Shown: one piece after another, positions 34,001 through 39,375 of the stretch | Layout of the letters: every line of letters starts with the position of its first letter | How positions within the stretch are numbered: position 1 is the stretch's first letter | Source of the DNA: Nemertoderma westbladi | Taxonomy: Eukaryota > Xenacoelomorpha > Nemertodermatida > Nemertodermatidae | Direction: 5' to 3' | Length of the DNA: 39,375 bases | Assembly: GCA_032718475.1 (NCBI GenBank) | Contig: JAUCBJ010008471.1 | Span: forward strand, 1-39,375 | The notes under the pieces: model-generated | Database searches by the model: none | What the model saw: the letters and a program-made list of their open reading frames with translations, nothing else | What the model was told of the DNA's origin: nothing | Position numbers and translations under genes: made by a program

Positions 34001-35628
34001 CTAATGGTTTGGTTTGCACTCTGTGACAAAATGAACGCAATTGAATTGGGCTGGGATGTAGTCGAAAATAAGTTGGTTCCAATCATGATAGATAGGCCTC
34101 CTGCTCCCCAATAACTATTAAAATCATTCGTTGTAACTGCTAAATCGGTGGTAACAGTTTAGTATGTAGCTGCAAACGCCAAGGCCTTGAGAATACGTCA
34201 TCATTGTGGTTGATGCCAATGATTGCATTTGGAATTTATAAGGAATTTGCATTAATATTAAACAGGATTTATAGTCTTGTATTTTATTGTGATCCGCAAT
34301 TCGGATTTTGGTAGACTTTTAGTACAATATGAATTCAGCAAAAACCCTCCTGCTATTATTTTTTCAAGGTCGGTTCGGTACATTGACTGGACTATTCATT
34401 TTTGCAGTGACTAATCCCCGTATATCTTCTCTCCTCAGCACGGAACGCTCTTATTGTATTCTTTGCCGGCCTCGTTGCCTTTGCCCTCATTGCCAATGAC
34501 ATCCACGTTCTCAGCGTCAGCGGTCACATGGCTTCTGGACTTCCTTACGTTGAGGTTCCAAAATTTTCTTTTCGCCATGGAAACCAGACTGAGTCCTTTT
34601 TGGATATTATCACTGTAAGTTTAATCCCTTAATTAAACTTTATTTATTTTTGTCTTACAAGGAATAATAATATTAGCGCAAATTGGAAAAATGCCATTGT
34701 GCCATTGTTGAAATATTCGGATACTCTCACCTTAAAATGACGCTCGGATTTACCGATATAGGTAGCGTTACAGCTACTACACTTAAATTTATATTAGGTG
34801 AGAGCTCTGAGACTTAGGGAAGTCTATCCTTGAACGGGAGGTAACCACTGAGTCTACTTGTTGGACGGAATATTATTTTAAAATTGCACTGTGGTTATGC
34901 TTTGACAATGAGTCGTAAACTTTTCTGTATAGATGAGTTGAATAACTACCTAGAAGTACTGTATGAAGATAAGGATATGCAACTTAAGACTGCCCGTTCA
35001 ATAGAAGTGGATTAGGTGAGAGTGAATGTCAGGGGCAAGTGGCTGAACTGGTTAGCGCTACTGATGAGGCCTGTTAGGCTGAAACGTACGTATAGCCCGA
35101 GTTCAACCCCCGGTGACGCGCTTTCTCATTTTTCCATTTCTGAACAAAACCATAAAAAAACATTATTATTAATGGCTTTTTTTCCTTTGCGCTAATATTA
35201 TTATTCCTTGTAAAACTAAAATACCACTCTGTGACTTCCATTACTTATTTAGTTTTGTCTGCTTCCCGCTTGCTTCAGAACATTACCATGAGTATTTAAA
35301 TGCAAATACATCCACCTCAAATGTTTAGCCACTGTTTCGTAATTGTTTACAAAACATGTACCCAATATTGACGGTAATAAATAAAAGGCATGCCTCTCAA
35401 CCTGACTGGTTGATTGAATTCTTCTCGATTAATTGTTTTATAGACTCTGGGCCCGGGGCTGGCCGCAGTGCCGCTACTCGCCTTTCTGGAATCCATCGCC
35501 ATAGCGAAGGCTTTCGCCAGACTCAACAAGTACCGCGTCGATGTGTCCCAAGAGATGTTCGCTCTCGGATTGGCCAACATTGTTTCCAGTTTCTTCTCTA
35601 GTTACCCGGTTACCGGTAGTTTCTCAAG
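9744..35628 (+). CDS. SLC26A11: SLC26A11-like anion transporter, exons 1-7 (3' end beyond window)
   Basis: Joined exons are 9744-10082, 10551-10743, 10849-10934, 16175-16254, 32472-32626, 34439-34614 and 35444-35628. All introns are GT-AG, and phases run 0,1,0,2,1,0,2 without conflict, giving 404 codons. The protein is a SLC26/SulP transporter. Members exchange sulfate, chloride and similar anions across membranes; vertebrate SLC26A11 is a sodium-independent sulfate/chloride carrier. Diagnostic segments are the first membrane helix GLTVGLTVVPQGLAYA (residues 90-105), the YGLYSAFMG...FLGTSKDITLGPT region (114-140), GFTTAAA (about 191-197), NLLGLHNIP (207-215), ARNAL (285-289) and ESIAIAKAFA...SSYPVTGSF near 365-403. 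Subfamily A11 is favoured by the NLLGL-NIP and ARNAL blocks. The remaining helices and the cytosolic STAS domain are not in the window. Introns 3, 4 and 7 are swollen by repeats. Confidence 0.9.
10327..10379. repeat. 24-bp near-perfect hairpin in intron 1
   Basis: Arms 10327-10350 and 10356-10379 are complementary at 23 of 24 positions; the exception would be a G-U pair in RNA. The loop is 5 nt (ataac). Flanking cagaaa and tttctg extend the stem after a 2-nt bulge. It may be a decayed foldback element or an RNA hairpin. The rest of intron 1 (10083-10550) is featureless. Confidence 0.7.
10551..10743 (+). CDS. SLC26A11: SLC26A11-like exon 2
   Basis: Acceptor TTTTCAG precedes 10551. Residues 114-177 carry YGLYSAFMG and FLGTSKDITLGPTA, the SLC26 signature region, followed by the next two membrane helices. 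The donor is G|GTTAGT (phase 1). Intron 2 is only 105 bp. Confidence 0.9.
10849..10934 (+). CDS. SLC26A11: SLC26A11-like exon 3
   Basis: Acceptor TTTTTAG precedes 10849. It completes the Gly codon 178 and codes FVVNFISFPVINGFTTAAA through Lys 206. The donor GTGAGT is at 10935 (phase 0). Human SLC26A11 has a closely matching FISLPVIKGFTSAAA-type stretch (family knowledge). Confidence 0.9.
11232..13084 (+). repeat. 24-bp/21-bp tandem array, left arm of element A
   Basis: The standard unit S is 24 bp (gggtagcacgaacttagttccaat) and the variant V is 21 bp (a cgaggcg string replaces gggtagcacg). From unit coordinates I read S V S V 19S V 3S V 15S V 5S V 23S V V, then two divergent units around one more S, roughly 78 units in all. 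A single base is missing near 12830. Every unit holds the interrupted palindrome GAACT-T-AGTTC. Units are multiples of three without stops, so several frames stay open for 500-600 codons; these are not genes. Confidence 0.9.
13537..13872 (-). repeat. Inverted short arm of element A, about 15 units of ~21 bp
   Basis: Units read attggaactaagttcgcatcc, the reverse complement of the left-arm core with a gatgcg spacer. Interruptions occur at 13614-13630 and 13750-13775, and the outermost units are the most diverged. It has far fewer units than the left arm. Confidence 0.85.
13895..14449. other. Intron 3 spacer
   Basis: No coding or mobile structure is recognised. A weak inverted pair of taccgctacc (about 14169) and a gtaggtgtagcggta string (about 14211) is visible. 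Confidence 0.4.
14458..15230. mobile_element. Non-autonomous hAT-like element, 773 bp (intron 3)
   Basis: A perfect 8-bp duplication CTATGGAT flanks it (14450-14457, 15231-15238), the size typical of hAT transposons. The inverted termini are CTGAGATAGACACGGGCCG on the left and CAGAGACGGACACGGGCCG on the reverse-complemented right, followed on both sides by gggccgggccggg-type strings. The interior is AT-rich without coding capacity. It includes an uninterrupted run of 18 G (15149-15166) next to the right terminus. Confidence 0.75.
15239..15776. other. Intron 3 spacer
   Basis: AT-rich sequence with no supported feature. ggagtaaaata occurs twice near 15719-15750. Confidence 0.4.
15777..16005 (-). 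mobile_element. tRNA-derived SINE, copy 1 (intron 3)
   Basis: On the minus strand the head reads GGGGTAGCTCAGTTGGTTGA (A box within it), with a B box GGTTCAGCCCC about 50 nt on. The body contains CTTTCATCC and GGGGTCGATAAAATGAGTACC, similar from memory to the conserved core of some invertebrate SINEs (Ceph-domain-like). The 3' end is CGGCCGACTGTTTGCTT. It is about 97% identical to the copy at 33063-33290, with the same length and orientation. Confidence 0.85.
16175..16254 (+). CDS. SLC26A11: SLC26A11-like exon 4 (80 bp)
   Basis: Acceptor CTTATAG precedes 16175 and donor GTGAGT follows 16254. It codes NLLGLHNIPRDFIHCLIETF and on to Thr 232 (phase 2 exit). The NLLGL-NIPR string matches the family just after the GFTTAAA helix, in the right order and phase, although the exon sits alone between two large repeat-filled introns. 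Confidence 0.88.
16255..16679. other. Intron 4, unique left part
   Basis: About 420 bp of AT-rich intron before element B. A TTAA (16676-16679) at its right end is one copy of the target duplication. Confidence 0.5.
16764..28657 (+). repeat. 77-bp satellite-like array, 155 units, long arm of element B
   Basis: The gtatgaacac position of successive units runs from 16841 to 28622, exactly 153 periods of 77, and the first degenerate unit (16764) is also in register. There is thus no net indel over 11.9 kb. Each unit contains the perfect 16-bp palindrome AACACAAATTTGTGTT. Units differ mainly at one segment: ggtcgaaccg, gatctaaccg or gatctaaccat. The left third is mixed; from about 23817 to the end, some 62 units are all of the last type. 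Two more diverged units lie at 16690-16763. Confidence 0.95.
28658..29764. other. Central region of element B
   Basis: This unique sequence lies between the long and short arms. It includes a 27-bp A/T repeat (four units at 28984, 29011, 29038 and 29065) and tracts of aat/taa. A 74-codon plus-strand frame at 29347-29571 has no recognisable similarity or start context and is not accepted as a gene. Confidence 0.5.
29765..29945 (-). repeat. Inverted short arm of element B, three diverged 77-bp units
   Basis: The palindromic core appears at about 29770 (acacatatttgtgt), 29848 (acacaaacttgtgt) and 29922 (acacaaatttgcgt), each followed by a taccaa.tcg-type string, the reverse complement of the long-arm sequence. 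Spacing is 75-78 bp. The third unit is cut by element C and resumes after it (ttaccaagtcgaaac, 32329-32343). Confidence 0.8.
30048..30172 (-). repeat. Short left arm of element C, six 22-bp units
   Basis: The gtaaatttg positions are 30050, 30072, 30094, 30116, 30138 and 30160. The unit is gtgtaaatttgaaagtgcgaaa, the reverse complement of the right-arm unit. Confidence 0.9.
30481..32222 (+). repeat. Long right arm of element C, 79 units of 22 bp
   Basis: caaatttaca positions run from 30491 to 32207, exactly 78 periods of 22. Two coupled subtypes alternate in blocks: ctcactctc (roughly 30500-30740 and 30990-31660) and cgcactttc (roughly 30745-30950 and 31665-32220), with a cgcactctc mixture in the first. 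Three units make 66 bp, giving a 22-residue periodic open frame of over 600 codons that is not a gene. Confidence 0.95.
32472..32626 (+). CDS. SLC26A11: SLC26A11-like exon 5
   Basis: A long pyrimidine tract and CAG precede 32472. The first base completes codon 233 left open by exon 4; then LYDLALGVTCLILLEILRRL (a membrane helix, residues 234-253) follows, and a charged loop through WLVGT. The donor is G|GTGAGC (phase 1). Order and phase fit exon 4 across a 16.2-kb intron. Confidence 0.88.
32790..33478. mobile_element. hAT-like MITE (intron 5), hosting a SINE
   Basis: The left terminus CAGTTTTGCCACTC and the reverse-complemented right terminus CAGGGTTGCCACTC match at 12 of 14 positions, with related cagggaa/ttccctg strings inside. 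CAGGGTTGCCA-type ends are common in invertebrate hAT-derived elements (from memory). TGAAAAA abuts or overlaps both ends (32783-32789, 33477-33483), so the exact duplication is unclear. The interior carries the SINE at 33063-33290. Confidence 0.5.
33063..33290 (-). mobile_element. tRNA-derived SINE, copy 2 (intron 5)
   Basis: Same sequence, length and orientation as the copy at 15777-16005, with about seven substitutions in 228 bp. It lies within the hAT-like MITE and therefore inserted after it. The SINE is antisense to the host gene. Confidence 0.85.
33675..33747 (+). mobile_element. tRNA-like sequence, probable SINE head or tRNA pseudogene
   Basis: A box AGCTGAATGGTTAGAGCG and B-box-like AGCTCGATCCC are at tRNA spacing, with an anticodon-loop-like CTTCCAA (TCC) between. 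The T and acceptor stems do not pair well, so an active tRNA is unlikely. Confidence 0.45.
33824..34317. mobile_element. Possible MITE with ~26-bp inverted ends (intron 5)
   Basis: agtctaccaaaatc (33824-33837) is exactly complementary to 34304-34317. After a 6-nt divergent gap both sides continue with gcgga. No target duplication was found, so this remains tentative. Confidence 0.35.
34439..34614 (+). CDS. SLC26A11: SLC26A11-like exon 6
   Basis: Acceptor CTCCTCAG precedes 34439. It completes Ala 285, then codes RNALIVFFAGLVAFALI (helix), an extracellular-type loop with SGLPYVEVPKFSF, and NQTES (a potential N-glycosylation site) to Thr 343. The donor is GTAAGT (phase 0). The ARNAL...GLP...P.FS pattern matches SLC26A11. 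Confidence 0.9.
34658..35210. mobile_element. Mariner-like MITE with 25-bp perfect inverted ends (intron 6)
   Basis: The ends 34658-34682 and 35186-35210 are perfectly complementary over 25 bp (starting CAAGGAATAATAATATTAGC), and both are flanked by TA (34656-34657, 35211-35212), the duplication made by Tc1/mariner elements. The interior is non-coding and includes a tRNA-like module at 35032-35120. Confidence 0.7.
35032..35120 (+). mobile_element. tRNA-like module inside the mariner-like MITE
   Basis: The A box GGCTGAACTGGTTAGCGC and B box GAGTTCAACCCCC are at a spacing compatible with a tRNA having a long variable arm. No good cloverleaf is seen. It is probably a SINE head captured by, or inserted in, the MITE. 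Confidence 0.4.
35444..35628 (+). CDS. SLC26A11: SLC26A11-like exon 7
   Basis: Acceptor TTTTATAG precedes 35444. It codes TLGPGLAAVPLLAFLESIAI, then AKAFARLNKYRVDVSQEMFA and ends SSYPVTGSFS with a split codon (AG|GTGAGA, phase 2). LES-IA-AKAFA and SSYPVTGSF are hallmarks of the family's later transport core. The next exon (expected to start with a TAVN-like string) is not found before 39375. Confidence 0.92.
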
Positions 35629-36308
35629 GTGAGATGGCGTGTAATGTAAACTATAATGCAGACTAAACCCCCCATCCACACTCCAATGTTTATTGGAAGA
35701 CCGTTAGGACTTCTTACTGTAAAATTATTCACTATCTATGTATATATCGGTTGAACTCCTCGGAAGCTATAGCTCGTCCGTCATTGAAAGTTATATCAAT
35801 CGACGCAGCTCAACCCCAGGATGTGGAAAAAAAGTTTCGGAAGAAATATTAAAGTGTCTTTTTTTTATTTCGAAAAATAGCCCCAAAACACGAAAATTGC
35901 CATAGACTCAATGATAGAAAAAACCAGCTACTGGTTCTCATGAGGGCCTAGTAAGTTACTAACTATTGATTGAATGGATAGGCCCAAACTGCAGAGAAGT
36001 ACATTACTACCTCACTCTATCCCAGACAGAAAGCAAACATTGTAATGTATTACCCCGGCAGCTGAATAGCTCTTCCCAGTGAATCCTATGGGAATATCTA
36101 TAAGGTTACTCACTGATATGTTAGGTGGGAGGCCAGCTGATTGAATTTTAAGCACTGGGCCGTTCAATTGTTTGATATATTGATGATAATGAATGAGGAG
36201 GGACCCAAATACACGACGTTTGACTATGGACGGTCTTCTTAAAGCCTCCTTGCTGGCTTTTCTACTAATATAATAAATTCCTGCATCAACTGTCGGTCTA
36301 GCCAATAT
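35629..36308. other. Intron 7 spacer
   Basis: Non-coding sequence between exon 7 and the 50-bp array. No repeats, exons or RNA genes are supported. Confidence 0.5.
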
Positions 36309-38545
36309 CCTCTATTGAGATCCCCTTACAGTATTCCTACATGGCTCTCCCCACTACATGGCTCTCCCCACTACTCCTCTATTGAGCTCCCCTTACAGTA
36401 TTCCTACATGGCTCTCCCCACTACATGGCTCTCCCCACTACTCCTCTATTGAGCTCCCCTTACAGTATTCCTACATGGCTCTCCCCAGTACTCCTCTATT
36501 GAGCTCCCCTTACAGTATCCCTACATGGCTCTCCCCACTACATGGCTCTCCCCACTACTCCTCTATTGAGCTCCCCTTACAGTATTCCTACATGGCTCTC
36601 CCCACTACTCCTCTATTGAGCTCCCCTTACAGTATTCCTACATGGCTCTCCCCACTACTCCTCTATTGAGCTCCCCTTACAGTATTCCTACATGGCTCTC
36701 CCCACTACTCCTCTATTGAGCTCCCCTTACAGTATTCCTACATGGCTCTCCCCACTACTCCTCTATTGAGCTCCCCTTACAGTATTCCTACATGGCTCTC
36801 CCCACTACTCCTCTATTGAGCTCCCCTTACAGTATTCCTACATGGCTCTCCCCACTACTACTCTATTAAGCTCCCCTTACAGTATTCCTACATGGCTCTC
36901 CCCACTACTCCTCTATTGAGCTCCCCTTACAGTATTCCTACATGGCTCTCCCCACTACTCCTCTATTGAGCTCCCCTTACAGTATTCCTACATGGCTCTC
37001 CCCACTACTCCTCTATTGAGCTTCCCTTACAGTATCCCTACATGGCTCTCCCCACTACATGGCTCTCCCCACTACATGGCTCTCCCCACTACTCCTCTAT
37101 TGAGCTCCCCTTACAGTATTCCTACATGGCTCTCCCCACTACATGGCTCTCCCCACTACTCCTCTATTGAGCTCCCCTTACAGTATTCCTACATGGCTCT
37201 CCCCACTACATGGCTCTCCCCACTACTCCTCTATTGAGCTCCCCTTACAGTATTCCTACATGGCTCTCCCCACTACTCCTCTATTGAGCTCCCCTTACAG
37301 TATTCCTACATGGCTCTCCCCACTACTCCTCTATTGAGCTCCCCTTACAGTATTCCTACATGGCTCTCCCCACTACTCCTCTATTGAGCTCCCCTTACAG
37401 TATTCCTACATGGCTCTCCCCACTACTACTCTATTAAGCTCCCCTTACAGTATTCCTACATGGCTCTCCCCACTACTCCTCTATTGAGCTCCCCTTACAG
37501 TATTCCTACATGGCTCTCCCCACTACTCCTCTATTGAGCTCCCCTTACAGTATTCCTACATGGCTCTCCCCAGTACTCCTCTATTGAGCTCCCCTTACAG
37601 TATCCCTACATGGCTCTCCCCACTACTCCTCTATTGAGCTCCCCTTACAGTATTCCTACATGGCTCTCCCCAGTACTCCTCTATTGAGCTCCCCTTACAG
37701 TATCCCTACATGGCTCTCCCCACTACATGGCTCTCCCCACTACTCCTCTATTGAGCTCCCCTTACAGTATTCCTACATGGCTCTCCCCACTACTCCTCTA
37801 TTGAGCTCCCCTTACAGTATTCCTACATGGCTCTCCCCACTACTCCTCTATTGAGCTCCCCTTACAGTATTCCTACATGGCTCTCCCCACTACTCCTCTA
37901 TTGAGCTTCCCTTACAGTATCCCTACATGGCTCTCCCCACTACATGGCTCTCCCCACTACATGGCTCTCCCCACTACTCCTCTATTGAGCTCCCCTTACA
38001 GTATCCCTACATGGCTCTCCCCACTACATGGCTCTCCCCACTACATGGCTCTCCCCACTACTCCTCTATTGAGCTCCCCTTACAGTATTCCTACATGGCT
38101 CTCCCCACTACATGGCTCTCCCCACTACATGGCTCTCCCCACTACTCCTCTATTGAGCTTCCCTTACAGTATCCCTACATGGCTCTCCCCACTACATGGC
38201 TCTCCCCACTACATGGCTCTCCCCACTACTCCTCTATTGAGCTCCCCTTACAGTATTCCTACATGGCTCTCCCCACTACTCCTCTATTGAGCTCCCCTTA
38301 CAGTATTCCTACATGGCTCTCCCCACTACTCCTCTATTGAGCTCCCCTTACAGTATTCCTACATGGCTCTCCCCACTACTCCTCTATTGAGCTCCCCTTA
38401 CAGTATTCCTACATGGCTCTCCCCACTACTCCTCTATTGAGCTCCCCTTACAGTATTCCTACATGGCTCTCCCCACTACTCATCTATTGAGCTCCCCTTA
38501 CAGTATTCCTACATGGCTCTCCCCACTACATGGCTCTCCTAACTA
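36309..38545 (+). repeat. 50/17-bp modular tandem array (intron 7)
   Basis: The basic unit is 50 bp (cctctattgagctcccctta + cagtattcctacatggctct + ccccactact), optionally extended by one or two extra copies of its 17-bp acatggctctccccact segment. The first and last cctctattga-type positions (36309, 38481) differ by 2172 bp, which equals 38 x 50 plus 16 x 17, and I count 16 extra modules, so no indels occur apart from module number. Each unit carries ctccccttacag, a splice-acceptor-like string. Long repeats of a repeat are also visible; a rare ctattaag variant recurs 568 bp apart. Periodic open frames here are not genes. Confidence 0.93.
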
Positions 38546-39375
38546 CCGCTTCTAGATTGTGTAAATTGCAGTGTACTGCTCTAAATGGTCGCCTAATTCC
38601 AGAAAGTTAATGTTATGTTTTATTGTTTGTATTAATATCCATGACGACTATGTCGGGAAAGGTCGGCCTAATAATAGTAATAAATTTTAAGCTGAGAGCA
38701 AATCATATTATGACAATTATGTTTGACAATTATAAATGATTGAATTATGAGCTACATAGTAGAGCTATATGTTCTAGTAAACAGGCATCCCATATACACC
38801 ATGTCCCGTAATATAGTGTTATTTTCTGATGACACGGACCACCCAGATTTTTTTACAAATCTTTATCATATTGCTTGAAATTTGAAACACCACTAGTTCA
38901 ACTCACTGTGGTTGTTACCATGAAGCCGGAATTTTCGATTTTGCATTTATATACATTTTTTTTTTATAAGCGTTTTAAAAAATGTATTTTGAGAAATCGC
39001 ACCCTCCGTATCGTGGCCATTCTTCACATTAGTCGTATTTTTTTCATATCATTAAAAAGCTTGCGTTGCAAGGATTCCAAATATGTAATAATGTCTGAAT
39101 TTCGTTGAGAAACAGCTTAGATATAGGCGTTCAAAGATTGCAAGAATTGTTGTTCGCTACAGGCCATTTATTCTATTTAATAAATACACAATATTCTAGA
39201 ATGTGTTATTTATTTTATGAGTTAAGTTGGCAACAGCTCGGTATTCCTATACAATATGTCTATTGCGTAGCTGTCAAGGACTACTATACTACAGGACTGT
39301 ATAGTATAGTAGATTAGTGGATATATATAGTGATTAGTAGATATATAGTGGATAGTATGACCGGTAGTATAAGTA
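38546..39375. other. Intron 7 continuation to window end
   Basis: AT-rich sequence. No exon is recognised. The last 100 bp consist of degenerate tatagtagatta/gatatatagtg strings, and aaggactacta near 39280 recalls the hairpin arm at 9077. Open frames of about 70 codons have no support. Confidence 0.45.

Noticed and set aside
36358-38340. Several MALPTTPLLS-type frames in the 50-bp array
   Set aside because: The same peptide appears in all three frames as the 50-bp unit cycles; repeat artefact.
36309-38545. Foldback structure for the intron 7 array
   Set aside because: No inverted copies of the 50-bp unit and no terminal inverted repeats or flanking duplication were seen, unlike elements A, B and C.
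38546-39375. Exon 8 of the SLC26A11-like gene
   Set aside because: No acceptor followed by a TAVN-like continuation in phase 2 was found; small open frames here lack similarity.

Overview
The window is nuclear DNA from an animal, most likely an invertebrate; I cannot place it more precisely. The reasons are a spliced SLC26A11-like anion-transporter gene with GT-AG introns, non-LTR retrotransposons, tRNA-derived SINEs, DNA-transposon derivatives and very long tandem arrays. There is no bacterial gene organisation.

Left part (1-9000). Two minus-strand genes of unknown function lie at 2-766 and 1322-2368. The first is the N-terminus of a C2H2 zinc-finger protein that runs off the window; both may belong to one large mobile element. 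They are followed by a SINE-like tRNA module (2805), short tandem repeats (3988-4169, 4261-4572), a decayed LINE 3' piece (4625-4924), a recent 5'-truncated LINE with an almost intact reverse transcriptase (5421-8105), and a second LINE relic (8668-9000).

Host gene (9744 to beyond the right edge). I assembled seven plus-strand coding exons by splice sites, phase and family similarity: 9744-10082, 10551-10743, 10849-10934, 16175-16254, 32472-32626, 34439-34614 and 35444-35628. All phases agree and give 404 codons. The rest of the membrane domain and the STAS domain must lie downstream.

The introns are packed with mobile DNA. Intron 3 holds a 2.65-kb foldback-like element (A, 24/21-bp units, perfect 9-bp target duplication), a 773-bp hAT-like element and a SINE. 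Intron 4 (16.2 kb) is almost wholly one element (B) with TTAA-flanked 13-bp inverted termini; it carries 155 units of a 77-bp repeat in perfect register. Inside the short inverted arm of B sits a third foldback element (C, 22-bp units, long inverted termini, near-perfect 9-bp duplication). Introns 5 and 6 hold hAT-like and mariner-like MITEs, a second SINE and tRNA-like modules. Intron 7 holds a 50/17-bp modular array whose every unit contains a splice-acceptor-like string.

The most striking result is that three independent elements in neighbouring introns share one design: inverted arms made of short tandem units, one arm hugely expanded and the other only a few units long. The long open frames across these arrays are by-products of the repeats, not genes.
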